A DNA stretch of 64,000 nucleotides from Methanobacteriota archaeon (GTDB lineage: Archaea > Halobacteriota > Methanomicrobia > Methanomicrobiales > Methanoculleaceae), in NCBI GenBank assembly GCA_016841955.1, contig JAENYE010000001.1, forward strand, positions 62,001-126,000, read 5' to 3'. Of this stretch, positions 9,177 through 17,697 are shown piece by piece; positions within the stretch are counted from its first letter, which is position 1, and every line of letters begins with the position of its first letter. The position numbers and the translations under genes are program-made. The notes under the pieces were generated by a model, which saw only the letters and a program-made list of their open reading frames with translations, had not been told where the DNA came from and ran no database searches.

Positions 9177-9192
9177 TGTAAATTTAAACACT
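9177..9192. promoter_or_regulatory. AT-rich palindrome in the tfx-mtd intergenic region
   Basis: GTGTAAATTTAAACAC has 4-base arms (GTGT/ACAC) around an AT-rich centre. It sits 18 bases upstream of the tfx ATG, where it may form the tfx promoter and/or an operator. Confidence 0.4.
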
Positions 9193-9244
9193 TTTCCTTA
9201 ACCCCCTCCTGCTCAGGACGGGATTTACGGGGCATTTCAAAACG

Positions 9245-9251
9245 TTTATAT
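9245..9251 (+). promoter_or_regulatory. TATA box of mtd
   Basis: TTTATAT preceded by AACG. It lies about 28 bases upstream of a predicted start near 9273, leaving a leader of roughly 27 bases that contains the Shine-Dalgarno GAGGTG. Confidence 0.65.
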
Positions 9252-9290
9252 GAGAACTTGGTGATACTATCGTGTTCTCAAATTTTGAGA
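9251..9290 (+). promoter_or_regulatory. Candidate operator overlapping the mtd transcription start
   Basis: TGAGAAC at 9251-9257 is exactly inverted as GTTCTCA at 9274-9280. This overlaps a second perfect inverted repeat, TCTCAAA/TTTGAGA (9276-9282 and 9284-9290, one-base centre). The sites start at the TATA box and run up to the ribosome-binding site, the place expected for a repressor or a leader hairpin. Confidence 0.45.
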
Positions 9291-9299
9291 GGTGTTAAA

Positions 9300-10142
9300 G
9301 TGGTTGTTAAAGTAGGAATTGCGAAACTGGGAAATATCGCCAGTGGTGTAATGGGCGAACTTCTTCTCGACGAGCGCGCAGACCGTGAGGACATCATCAC
9401 CTTTATGGCGACCTCCGGTACGAAGCTGCAGCCCGAGGACATCGACCGTGTGGTCAGCAATATGAAGGCATGGGGCCCGGACTTCTGTATCGTCGTCTCA
9501 CCGAACGGCGTCCTCCCCGGACCCACCCAGGCCCGCGAAGACCTCGCAGCGGCCGGAATTCCCTGCGTCGTCATCACCGACGATGTCACCACCAAGAAGG
9601 AGCAGTTCGAAGCGCTCAAGGCGAGCAACTTCGGCTACATCATCATGAAGGCCGACGCCATGATCGGCGCCCGCCGTGAGTTCCTCGACCCCATCGAGAT
9701 GGCGGACTACAACGGAAACCTCGTCAAGGTGCTCGCACTCACCGGCGCGTTCCGCAAGATGCAGATGGAGCTCGACAAGGTGATCGACCAGGTGAAGGCA
9801 GGCAAGAAGGGCGCAGACCTCGCGCTCCCCAAGGTCGTCATGACCTCCGACAAGGCGGTCGAAGGCGAGTTCACCAACCCCTACGCGCTCGCGAAGGCCC
9901 GTGCGGCCTACGAGATCGCACAGTCGGTCGCAGGCGTCAACGTCAAGGGCTGCTTCATGACGAAGGAGTGGGAGAAGTACATCCCGATCGTCGCGAGCGC
10001 CCACGAGATGATGCGCCAGGCGATGTTCCTCTGCGAGGAGGCCCGCAACCTCGATAAGGGCATGGACGCGGTCATCAGGAAGCCGCACAAGAAGACCGGC
10101 GAGATCGTCTCGAAGACAACGCTCGTCAGCAAGCCCGAGTAA
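9300..10142 (+). CDS. mtd: F420-dependent methylenetetrahydromethanopterin dehydrogenase
   Basis: 280 residues beginning [20 protein letters not shown], the diagnostic N-terminus of Mtd. The enzyme reversibly reduces methenyl-H4MPT to methylene-H4MPT with F420H2 in CO2-reducing methanogenesis; it is cytoplasmic and metal-free. The GTG at 9300 is chosen because GAGGTG lies seven bases upstream; the upstream reading frame has no support. The segment [17 protein letters not shown] near the C-terminus is also conserved. It stands alone as a transcript, divergent from tfx, and ends in a T-rich tract. Confidence 0.97.
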   Translation: MVVKVGIAKLGNIASGVMGELLLDERADREDIITFMATSGTKLQPEDIDRVVSNMKAWGPDFCIVVSPNGVLPGPTQAREDLAAAGIPCVVITDDVTTKKEQFEALKASNFGYIIMKADAMIGARREFLDPIEMADYNGNLVKVLALTGAFRKMQMELDKVIDQVKAGKKGADLALPKVVMTSDKAVEGEFTNPYALAKARAAYEIAQSVAGVNVKGCFMTKEWEKYIPIVASAHEMMRQAMFLCEEARNLDKGMDAVIRKPHKKTGEIVSKTTLVSKPE

Positions 10143-10154
10143 ATCCAACACCAC

Positions 10155-10163
10155 TTCTTTTTT
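10155..10163 (+). terminator. T-rich terminator after mtd
   Basis: TTCTTTTTT starts 13 bases after the mtd stop. Archaeal terminators are often such T-tracts without a hairpin. Confidence 0.5.
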
Positions 10164-10238
10164 CGCATCTTCCCGGCCGCAGCAACAGGCGCAGATGAGG
10201 CCGCCCGCACGGGTTCTACCGGTAGCAGGTCGCGCTTT

Positions 10239-11660
10239 CTACGAAGAGAAGACCATCATCCGCTCCTCAGTCATCTCTTCGATCGCATATTTTGGTCCTT
10301 CGCGCCCGATGCCCGACCCCCTGACCCCGCCGTAGGGGGCGTGGTCCATCCGGAACGTTGAAACGTCGTTGACCACCAGGCCGCCGACCCGGAGCTCGGC
10401 GAACGCCTGCGCGATCCTCCGAGCATCGTGGGTGAAGAGACCCGCCTGCAGCCCGTATTCGGTGTCGTTCGCGAGCGCTATCGCCTCCTCGAAGGTCCCG
10501 TAGGGGGTGACCGTCACCACCGGGGCGAAGACCTCGGTCCGGTTCACCTGCATCTCCACTGTCGTGTCGACAAGGACCGTCGGCATAACGAGCGGACCGT
10601 CACGGGTTCCTCCCACGAGCACCTTCGCACCCATCCCGATCGCTTCCCGCACCTTCGCAAACGCCGTGCCGGCGGCAACTTCCGAGATCATCGGTCCCAC
10701 GTCGGTGCCGGGCTCGCGTGGGTCGCCGGCGGCGAGGCCACGGACCCGGTCGACGAGCAGCGCGAGCGCCTCTTCAAAGATCGGCCGGTGGAGATAGACC
10801 CGTTGCACCGAGATACAGGTCTGGCCGGCGTTCGAGAACCCGCCGGCAACGATACGGCCGACCGCGAAGGGGATATCGGCGTCCTCGTGGACGATCACGG
10901 CCGCGTTGCCGCCAAGTTCCAGCCCGACACGTTTTCGGCCGGCAATTCCCCGGAGGTGCCACCCGACGGCCGGACTTCCGGTGAAACTCACGCACGCGAT
11001 CCGGTCGTCCCGCACCATCCGCTCGGCGAGGTCGGGGCGGCAGGGAACAACGCTGACCGCTTCCGGGGGGAACCCGGCGTCAAGCGTCATCTGCCCAAGC
11101 ATCAGCGCGGAGATCGGGGTGGCCGATGCGGGTTTGAGGATGACGGAGTCTCCGGCGGCGACGGCCGGCCCCAGTTTGTGGCAGGCGAGGTTGAGCGGGA
11201 AGTTGAACGGCGTGATCGCGAGCACCGGGCCGAGCGGGAACCGGCGGAGGCAGCCGACCCGCCCTTCCCCGGCCGCGCTCCAGTCGAGGGGAAGGATCGT
11301 GCCGTCGATCCTGCGTGCTTCCTCGGCGGATACTTCGATGGTCTCTACGGCACGCAAAACCTCGTTTTCGGCGAGAGCCCGGGTCTTTCCCGCTTCGAGG
11401 ACAATCGTCTCCGCAAGTTCTTCAGACCGTTCCCGGACAAGATCGGCAAGGGCATAGAGGATCTCCGAACGGCGGTGGGCCGGAAGGCGCCGGGTGAGGG
11501 AGAAACCGCCCTCTGCGGAACGGAGGGCGTCCTCAATGTCCACGCTTCCGGCGAGGCAGACCCGGCCGACGGTCTCCCCGGTATAGGGGAAACGGACGTC
11601 CAGGATCTCATCGCTCGTTCGCCACTCTCCGCCGACCAGGAATCCGTGCGGGCTCGTCAT
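10239..11660 (-). CDS. NAD(P)-dependent aldehyde dehydrogenase (possible lactaldehyde dehydrogenase CofA)
   Basis: 473 residues, normal for the ALDH superfamily. Visible motifs: PFNFPLN (151-157, catalytic Asn), FTGSP (226-230, cofactor loop), the general-base Glu in LELGGN (248) and the nucleophile Cys282 in NAGQTCISVQRV. In methanogens the closest characterised enzyme is CofA (MJ1411), which makes lactate for coenzyme F420; non-phosphorylating glyceraldehyde-3-phosphate dehydrogenases are also close. The substrate cannot be decided here. It lies 26 bases after the galT-like gene and probably shares its transcript. Confidence 0.85.
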   Translation of the reverse strand: MTSPHGFLVGGEWRTSDEILDVRFPYTGETVGRVCLAGSVDIEDALRSAEGGFSLTRRLPAHRRSEILYALADLVRERSEELAETIVLEAGKTRALAENEVLRAVETIEVSAEEARRIDGTILPLDWSAAGEGRVGCLRRFPLGPVLAITPFNFPLNLACHKLGPAVAAGDSVILKPASATPISALMLGQMTLDAGFPPEAVSVVPCRPDLAERMVRDDRIACVSFTGSPAVGWHLRGIAGRKRVGLELGGNAAVIVHEDADIPFAVGRIVAGGFSNAGQTCISVQRVYLHRPIFEEALALLVDRVRGLAAGDPREPGTDVGPMISEVAAGTAFAKVREAIGMGAKVLVGGTRDGPLVMPTVLVDTTVEMQVNRTEVFAPVVTVTPYGTFEEAIALANDTEYGLQAGLFTHDARRIAQAFAELRVGGLVVNDVSTFRMDHAPYGGVRGSGIGREGPKYAIEEMTEERMMVFSS

Positions 11661-11686
11661 GCTGGGAAGTTAACGCCGGCACGCAA

Positions 11687-12616
11687 TCAACCTTTCTCCC
11701 GAAAGAGCACGCCCAGGGCTTCGGGGAGCGTCAGGACGACCGGCTCCAGGTGCAGCCGCTCCATGAACGCCGAGTCGCACATGGAGAGGCTGTTCGGGTT
11801 TAACCGTGCGATGAGAGAACAGAAGGCCCGGTGGCCCCGCCCTGCCTTTCCGGGGGCGTCAAAGAAGATCGAGGCGTTGAAGGCGTGGGTGCCGAGACTC
11901 CGGTAGAAATCGATGACCCGGAGGATCCCGTCGGTCAGCGGTTCGATATACGGCTCAAGTTCGGCAAGCGTCGATATCGGGAGGATTCCCCGTACCTCCC
12001 GCTCACCGAGGGGGACGGGGTTTGCCGACCAGAAGATCTCGTCCTCGAAGCAGAGCCTCTCAGAGCAGCGTTCGCCCTCCACCAGGTCTTCCCAGTAGAG
12101 GCGGCCGTGGTCGGCGAGGTACCGGTGACCGGCGGAGATATAGAGGTCCGCGAGGCGGGTGGGCGCCGGGTCGGCGATGCCCTGCAGGTGCGGGTGGACG
12201 ATGCTCGCACCGGCCGAAGGGAGATAGTTCCAGTTGATGCTCGCATAACCCCGAGACCGGGACAGGGCTTCTGCCGTGCCGGATATGGCGTCGGCGAGAC
12301 ACCTCCGGTCGAATCGGTCGGGCGCGTGATCGGGCGTGATCACCGTGACCACGTGCTGCTCGGCGAACGGGTAGAGATTCGGGAACGTCACGCTCTCCCC
12401 GCACCGGAGACGACTGCCGTCCTCGAACGTCGGGGTGGAGATCTCGACGGCGCCGGGGCAGAACGGACAGCCGTCGCGGGAGTCGGGCATGGCAGGGACG
12501 GTATCGATCTGCCTCTCAACCCGGACGGGACTGATCCGGCATCGGAGACCGGTGAGCGATTCCCGGCGGTACTGGAGAACCCCCCGCTCAGTCCGGATCT
12601 CATGGGTGGTGAACAT
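11687..12616 (-). CDS. Galactose-1-phosphate uridylyltransferase-family protein (HIT superfamily)
   Basis: 309 residues. A CPFC zinc pair (Cys50/Cys53), the NLYPF motif (80-84) and HPHLQ (141-145) match GalT, where HPH.Q carries the nucleotidylated histidine. GalT moves UMP between UDP-glucose and galactose-1-phosphate. Archaeal members may serve cell-surface sugar metabolism or act as ADP/UDP-sugar phosphorylases, so only the family is asserted. It is the upstream member of a pair with the aldehyde dehydrogenase. Confidence 0.85.
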   Translation of the reverse strand: MFTTHEIRTERGVLQYRRESLTGLRCRISPVRVERQIDTVPAMPDSRDGCPFCPGAVEISTPTFEDGSRLRCGESVTFPNLYPFAEQHVVTVITPDHAPDRFDRRCLADAISGTAEALSRSRGYASINWNYLPSAGASIVHPHLQGIADPAPTRLADLYISAGHRYLADHGRLYWEDLVEGERCSERLCFEDEIFWSANPVPLGEREVRGILPISTLAELEPYIEPLTDGILRVIDFYRSLGTHAFNASIFFDAPGKAGRGHRAFCSLIARLNPNSLSMCDSAFMERLHLEPVVLTLPEALGVLFREKG

Positions 12617-12774
12617 AACCCTTTATACACCGGTTGGCGCGCCGACCGTATAAAACCCTGTCCGGGTTGGCCGGCGGTGGAGGCCTGAGGCTCGGGCGGA
12701 ACACACAAATGCCGGAGATCACCGGGAATACCCATGGAGCCGGCCCGCACAGCTATGCGGCGATGCGGTTCAGG

Positions 12775-12799
12775 AAAAAAAGGTGATGGGTGTTTACCC
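12775..12799 (-). terminator. Terminator of mer
   Basis: On the minus strand a short hairpin (GGGT/ACCC arms, 12788-12799) is followed by seven T (12775-12781), a few bases after the mer stop. Confidence 0.6.
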
Positions 12800-12802
12800 G
12801 CC

Positions 12803-13795
12803 TCAGACAACGTACTTGCCGAGCAGGCGGATGGAGTTGGTCATGTCGGGGCCGAGCGGCGAGCCGAAGATGATCTGGGTAACTCCAGCCTTTGTGAGGT
12901 CTTCGCACTTCTGCTTGACCATGTCGGGGGTTCCGGCGATGGTGAAGGCGTCGATCTCCGCGTCGCCGACGAGTCCGCCGACGGTCTTGAAGTCGAAGCG
13001 GCCGAGCGCTTCCTTGATCTTCGCAACGTTGTCCAGGTTGAGGTTGTGGCGCTGAAGGAGCGCTGGCGGGGAGCCGGCGGCGATGAACGCGGCAACAATC
13101 TTTGCGGCGTTCCGGGCCTTCTTCTCGCTCATGTCGATGGACATGGCGGTGTAGGCACCGACGTCGAACTTCTTCTTGTCGACTGCTTCCATCGCCTTCT
13201 TGATGATCGGGATGGCGACTTCGAAGTCCTTGGGGTTCGAGGCGTTGATCAGGGCGCCGTCACCGATCGTGCCGGCGAGCTCGAGCACCTTGGGACCCTG
13301 GGCACCGATGTAGACCGGGATGGCCTTCTTGCCGGGCAGGGTGACGCCGGTCAGCTTGGCGCCGTCGTAGTCGAAGAACTCCATGTTGCCGGTCTTCTTG
13401 ACCTCCTCACCGGCGAGGAGTTTCCGGATCTGCTCGACGCCCTCTTTCAGGTGGCCGACGGGCTTGACGGGGTCGATCGCGAGCTTCGGGAGGGTCGAGA
13501 GGTCACCGGGCCCGATACCGAGGACGGCACGTCCGTCGGAGATCTCGTTTAAGGTAGCCATGAAGGATGCAATGGCTGCCGGGGTGTCGGTGAACGTGTT
13601 CATGATACCCGGTCCCATCTTGATCGAGTCGGTGTTTGCCGCGATCATGGCGAGGGTCGGGTACGCGTGACGGTTGTTGTAGTGGTTGGTGATCCAAGCG
13701 TAGTCAATATCCTTCGACTCTGCGAGCTTGGTGTAGTTCACCACCTGCTTGACGCTGATTGCTCCGGGCACAAATTCAATTCCATATGTAGTCAA
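12803..13795 (-). CDS. mer: F420-dependent methylenetetrahydromethanopterin reductase
   Basis: 330 residues starting TTG as MTTYGIEFVPG. A luciferase-like TIM barrel with the Mer features YAWITNHYNNRHAY and AVLGIGPGD. The enzyme reduces methylene-H4MPT to methyl-H4MPT with F420H2, the step after Mtd. An ATG five codons upstream (13810) is rejected: the Shine-Dalgarno GAGGTG (13803-13808) overlaps that ATG but is correctly placed seven bases before TTG, and the TATA box predicts a transcription start at about 13810. A single-gene transcript with its own terminator. Confidence 0.96.
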   Translation of the reverse strand: MTTYGIEFVPGAISVKQVVNYTKLAESKDIDYAWITNHYNNRHAYPTLAMIAANTDSIKMGPGIMNTFTDTPAAIASFMATLNEISDGRAVLGIGPGDLSTLPKLAIDPVKPVGHLKEGVEQIRKLLAGEEVKKTGNMEFFDYDGAKLTGVTLPGKKAIPVYIGAQGPKVLELAGTIGDGALINASNPKDFEVAIPIIKKAMEAVDKKKFDVGAYTAMSIDMSEKKARNAAKIVAAFIAAGSPPALLQRHNLNLDNVAKIKEALGRFDFKTVGGLVGDAEIDAFTIAGTPDMVKQKCEDLTKAGVTQIIFGSPLGPDMTNSIRLLGKYVV

Positions 13796-13830
13796 GGCTA
13801 TGCACCTCATTGAGTAGTTACGTGCAGAGA

Positions 13831-13842
13831 GTTATATATATT
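13831..13842 (-). promoter_or_regulatory. TATA box of mer
   Basis: Minus strand reads AATATATATAAC. Start of transcription near 13810 gives a leader of about 15 bases before the TTG start. Confidence 0.65.
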
Positions 13843-14037
13843 ATCATTTTGTGCTCGCCAATCGACACGTACCGCACAGGTAGTGCAAAACGGAGAGGTG
13901 TAACGGGTTCCCGAGGACATTCGGTGAATCTTTTCCCTTACCCTGCAGGAGGCTCCAGCGTGGGGAAGCCAAACCGGAATGCTTAAGTATAGGCATTTTG
14001 TGCCCGGATGCGTTCCCACCCTCCCGGAGACGTACAG

Positions 14038-14048
14038 AAATATATATG
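14038..14048 (+). promoter_or_regulatory. TATA box of the FtsZ/tubulin-like gene; remainder of the 13796-14154 intergenic region
   Basis: AAATATATATG predicts transcription from about 14073, giving a leader of roughly 80 bases. The rest of the interval between mer and this gene contains the mer promoter and nothing else I can support; a short frame starting at 14089 overlaps the gene out of frame and is not convincing. Confidence 0.55.
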
Positions 14049-14154
14049 TCCGTCCGCCCACATATTCATCAGTAGTTTGGGGTGATATGCATGCTTCTTT
14101 CGTGGCAAAGGTCACTCCGGTTATGCGAGGGTACCAGGCAGGGAGTATAACGTT

Positions 14155-16071
14155 ATGCGAGTGTTGGCAATCGGGTTTGGTGGCGCCGGGTCGCGGGTTG
14201 TGGATAACCTCTACGACCACGACCGGCGAAGCAAAATCTGCTGCATGAGTGCAGTAGCAATCGACGTCGACCCGAACTCCCTGCTGCAACTCAGCCACCT
14301 CCCGGACCCCGCGAGGATCTTCTTCCCGCGGATCGATATCGCGGAACGCGCCCGGGTCACGGACGTGATCGATATCGAGGAGGTGATGACCCGGCTCCAG
14401 AGTATGGATACGATGGAGATCGATGCCATCCTCCTCTGTTGCGGGCTCGGAGGCAACGTCATCGATATCGTGCCGCTCATCATCGATGAGCTCCGGAAGT
14501 CATACGTGGAACCGATCTTCGCTCTCGCCATGCTGCCGTGCCTGGAGGAGGGGAAACGGGTCTCGGCCAAGGCCGCCGACGACCTCGACGTGCTCCAGGA
14601 ACTCGTCGATGCCGTCATCCTCTTCGACAACGAGACCTGGTCGCATAAGATCAGGGCAGCCATAGCTGCGGCTGAGGCGGAGAACACCGGAGTCATGGGC
14701 CAGCTGCGCCAGGCCCCCGCGGCATCCGACCCGAGAACACACTATAATATGCTCAACGAGCGGATTGCCCGGCAGATCGGCCTCCTCCTTCGCGCCGGAG
14801 AATTCAACGAATTCGGGCTCGATGTCGCGGAGGTCGTCCTGGATGCCGGTGAGGTCCTCAACACCCTGAAAGGGAACGGTTTCGTCGCGGTCGGTTACGC
14901 CGCCGAGCGCCTGCCGACCGGGTGGCTGAACTTCCTCCACCGGCGGCAGTCGCTCAAAGACTTCATCCAGGGTTCGCAGGAGAAGGCCGCCCGGATCATT
15001 TCGCTCGCCAAAAAGGCTGTTTACGAAGAGGTATCGGTTCCCTGCGACCTCACGAGCGCCGACAAGGCGCTGGTGCTGATCGCCGGGCCTTCGGCCGAGC
15101 TCTCGATGAAGGGGTTTCAGACCGTCCGGAAATGGATTGATCGGAGCATCGCCGGGCTCGAGATGCGGTCCGGCGACTATCCGGTGAAGAACACATCGTT
15201 TGTCGGGATCATCATCGTGCTCTCGGGGTTATCCAACATTCCCCGGATCGAGGAGATCCAGGATATCCGAACAGAATACCGGCTTGAATGCGAGGAGGAC
15301 CGACTGAAAGCCGAGGAGGAGAAGCGGCTGCGCGATGAGGAGGCAGCCCTGGCATCGGGCGCCGGCTCCGGAATTCCGGAGAGGGACGACGCCCCGGGCT
15401 TTGCCTCCCCCCTCGAATCGACATTTCTGGAGGAGAGTGGATACATGACGGAACCGTCTACACCAGAGAAAGATGAGATGCTCACGCTCCCGGGCAGCGG
15501 CGAGGGCGGCCAAAAGCGCAGGGACGATACCATCGACATACTCCCGAAAGCCGGGAAGAAACAGGACGACGGCGCCGTCATCCTTCCCCCGAAGCAGGGC
15601 GGGAAGGAGATCGACATCACAGGGGCCGCCTCGGTCACCTCGTCCGTGCCTGCGCCGAAGAACTCCGCCTTTGGCCTGAAGGGAATCAGCATCGAGAAGA
15701 CCGCCCCAAAGGATGACGCGGTAACGTACTCCGCAACCATAAAACCCGTGCAGCGCCCGAAGGACGGGGCGTTCACCGGTGATACGGTCACGTTGAACCG
15801 CGGGATGCAGCGGCCGAGCGACGGCATCTTCGGCGAACTCGATCTGCACCTGCGCGGGGCGACCCCCGCACCGAAGGACACCCAGCTGGACCAGACCGGC
15901 CGGGGGTTCGCCCGGTCAGGTCCCCGCCCGAAGGAGGTTGACCCCTCGCGCGGGAGGCTCAAGGTGATCGACGAGGCCGCTCGACAGAAGAGCCGGAAAA
16001 AAGAGACGAAGAAACCGGACGATGACCCGGACGATGGCCCGGACGACGACGGGATCACCTGGATCCGGTAG
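14155..16071 (+). CDS. Divergent FtsZ/CetZ/tubulin-superfamily protein with long C-terminal tail
   Basis: 638 residues. Residues 1-360 follow the FtsZ/CetZ layout: GFGGAG nucleotide loop (7-12), AIDVDP (35-40), then CCGLGGNVID (95-104) where the tubulin signature GGGTGTG should be, the EGKR segment (132-135) and a GLDVAEVV segment at the T7-loop position (221-228). The tubulin loop has lost the GTG core, so nucleotide binding or hydrolysis may be altered. Residues 365-400 look like a charged coiled coil, and 400-638 is low-complexity with recurring (A/R)PKD-like units. Known relatives polymerise at the membrane in division or cell shape; the role here is unknown. The 3' end overlaps nrpR tail-to-tail by 17 bases. 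Confidence 0.8.
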   Translation: MRVLAIGFGGAGSRVVDNLYDHDRRSKICCMSAVAIDVDPNSLLQLSHLPDPARIFFPRIDIAERARVTDVIDIEEVMTRLQSMDTMEIDAILLCCGLGGNVIDIVPLIIDELRKSYVEPIFALAMLPCLEEGKRVSAKAADDLDVLQELVDAVILFDNETWSHKIRAAIAAAEAENTGVMGQLRQAPAASDPRTHYNMLNERIARQIGLLLRAGEFNEFGLDVAEVVLDAGEVLNTLKGNGFVAVGYAAERLPTGWLNFLHRRQSLKDFIQGSQEKAARIISLAKKAVYEEVSVPCDLTSADKALVLIAGPSAELSMKGFQTVRKWIDRSIAGLEMRSGDYPVKNTSFVGIIIVLSGLSNIPRIEEIQDIRTEYRLECEEDRLKAEEEKRLRDEEAALASGAGSGIPERDDAPGFASPLESTFLEESGYMTEPSTPEKDEMLTLPGSGEGGQKRRDDTIDILPKAGKKQDDGAVILPPKQGGKEIDITGAASVTSSVPAPKNSAFGLKGISIEKTAPKDDAVTYSATIKPVQRPKDGAFTGDTVTLNRGMQRPSDGIFGELDLHLRGATPAPKDTQLDQTGRGFARSGPRPKEVDPSRGRLKVIDEAARQKSRKKETKKPDDDPDDGPDDDGITWIR

Positions 16072-17023
16072 CGTCCGCTATTCGTTCGAACGGTGTGGTC
16101 CCGGCACCAATCTCGGTCCTGAGGGCATAGCCCTTCTCCATGGCGTTCCCTACCATGTTCATGCCGGAAAAAGCGACGACGGAGAGCCGGTAGGGATGTT
16201 TGGGGAGATTGAACTCCCCGATGCCTCCTCCAGCGGGGAAGATGAAACCCCACTCCGTCATCAGGCCGGCGGCCTCCTCCACCAGGTTCGACGCGGCCGC
16301 AGGCACCGCACGGACGTTCGCAAGCCCTACACCGGCCCGGGTCGTCACCAGCCGGTTGATCGAGGTGAGTCCGGCGGATATGAAGAGGTTGAGCGGGTCG
16401 ACCGACGTCCCCCGGTAGCCGATGAGATCGAGGAACCCGGCAGAGCCGTTCTCATCGACGGCAATCCTGCCTGCATACTCGAGCCTCGCCGGGATACCCA
16501 TCTTCTGGAGGACGCCGTCCAGGGTGACGCTGCAGGCCGTCATGATCCCGACATGGCCGTCGGGTATGCGGGGGTCGGAATCGACGATCCGGTAGGTGTT
16601 CAGGAACCCGTAGCCTGCTGTTGCCACCTCGTCGAAGGCTGCCGTAACGGCCGGGAGGTCTTCCTCCCGCACGAAGGAGAGGTTGTAGGCGACGCTCCCT
16701 GTCCCGGTCGCCGGGTCGAAGGTGCTCCGGAAGGAGAGTTGCTCGAGCCTCGATATGATGAAGCCGATCCGCTCGTCGACGAGCGCGCGCTCGCTCTCGG
16801 CGATCCCCGCCTCGGTGAGGAGGCGGCCCCGGTTCCCGACCTTCTCCGTAAACCCCATCTCGTCGAGGTACTGGAGGTAATACTGGACGGCACGGTCGCT
16901 CAAGACGAATCCCCGCTCGGCCATCTTCTCGCTTAACCTCTTCGCGCCCAGCGGTTCGTGCGACTCCGCGAGGATCCGCAGGATCTCAAGGTACTTCCGT
17001 TCCGAGCGTATCGGCGGGCTCAT
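16055..17023 (-). CDS. nrpR: NrpR-family transcriptional regulator (nitrogen repressor)
   Basis: 322 residues: an N-terminal winged helix (ERKYLEILRILAESHEPLGAK..., 1-75) and one NrpR regulatory domain (DUF128; TAAFDEVATAGYGFLN and GIGEFNLPKHPYRLSVVAFSGMN regions). In Methanococcus maripaludis NrpR represses nif and glnA and is released by 2-oxoglutarate. This is a one-regulatory-domain form, so it likely acts as a dimer or with a partner. It overlaps dcd by four bases (ATGA) and is probably co-transcribed with it. No GGAA-N6-TTCC operator was noticed nearby. Confidence 0.85.
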   Translation of the reverse strand: MSPPIRSERKYLEILRILAESHEPLGAKRLSEKMAERGFVLSDRAVQYYLQYLDEMGFTEKVGNRGRLLTEAGIAESERALVDERIGFIISRLEQLSFRSTFDPATGTGSVAYNLSFVREEDLPAVTAAFDEVATAGYGFLNTYRIVDSDPRIPDGHVGIMTACSVTLDGVLQKMGIPARLEYAGRIAVDENGSAGFLDLIGYRGTSVDPLNLFISAGLTSINRLVTTRAGVGLANVRAVPAAASNLVEEAAGLMTEWGFIFPAGGGIGEFNLPKHPYRLSVVAFSGMNMVGNAMEKGYALRTEIGAGTTPFERIADATGSR

Positions 17024-17445
17024 CGTGTATGCACCGTGCCTTCGCTATCCTGATACCGCCCCTGGTAGAGCCGGTCGCCGTTCAACACTTCCTGCAGGAT
17101 CATCTGCACGACCCGGTCACCTTCCAGAAGGCGGATTTCTTCCGCGCCGGCGTTCGTCAGGCAGAGCGTCAGCTGGCCGCGGAACCCCGGGTCTACGAAT
17201 CCACCGCCGAGGAGAACGCCGCGGCGGGCGAGCGAGGAACGGCACCTGAGGGTTGCCGCGAGGTCTCTGGGGAGTTCCACCCGCTCGATCGAGGGAACGA
17301 GGGTGCATGCGCCGCGCGGAAGCACGGTCTCTTCGGCTACACGGAGATCGTAGGATGCGGGCTGCTGGGATGCACCGTGGTACGGCTCGATGACGAGATC
17401 GCCGTCATGGAGCCGGCGAACGATTTCACTGGACGAGATGATCAT
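17020..17445 (-). CDS. dcd: dCTP deaminase/dUTPase family protein
   Basis: 141 residues from the ATG at 17445 (MIISSSEIVRRLHDGDL). The RCRSSLARRGV motif and GGFVDPGFRGQLTL are the substrate-binding and core trimer motifs of the dCTP deaminase/dUTPase fold. It is shorter than typical Dcd (about 170-200 residues), so it is a compact archaeal form; whether it makes dUTP or dUMP is not visible. First gene of a two-gene unit with nrpR. Confidence 0.85.
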   Translation of the reverse strand: MIISSSEIVRRLHDGDLVIEPYHGASQQPASYDLRVAEETVLPRGACTLVPSIERVELPRDLAATLRCRSSLARRGVLLGGGFVDPGFRGQLTLCLTNAGAEEIRLLEGDRVVQMILQEVLNGDRLYQGRYQDSEGTVHTR

Positions 17446-17470
17446 TGTATAGAGTACTGACACAAAAACG

Positions 17471-17482
17471 CTTAATAACTTA
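17471..17482 (+). promoter_or_regulatory. TATA box of tRNA-Arg
   Basis: CTTAATAACTTA lies about 25 bases upstream of the mature tRNA 5' end. Confidence 0.5.
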
Positions 17483-17500
17483 TGATAGAAACCCATGAGG

Positions 17501-17572
17501 GGACCCATGGGGTAGAGGACATCCTTTTGGGCTTCGAACCCAAGGACGCGGGTTCAATTCCCGCTGGGTCCG
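17501..17572 (+). tRNA. tRNA-Arg (anticodon TCG)
   Basis: Acceptor GGACCCA pairs with TGGGTCC; the anticodon stem TTGGG/CCCAA encloses the loop CTTCGAA, giving anticodon TCG; the T arm is GCGGG-TTCAATT-CCCGC. The discriminator is G and no CCA is encoded. The D stem has one T-T mismatch and a G-T pair. It reads CGA codons. A short T-run follows. Confidence 0.9.
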
Positions 17573-17697
17573 TTGTTTTTCCGGGTGCACGAAGCACGCC
17601 CGGAGATTGTTACGCGAGCCGGATATACGCCGTACGGCGTTTTCCGGCCCGGATCGGGTGCACCGTCCGCAGGAGGGCGCCCGACTCTGCGAAGCGA

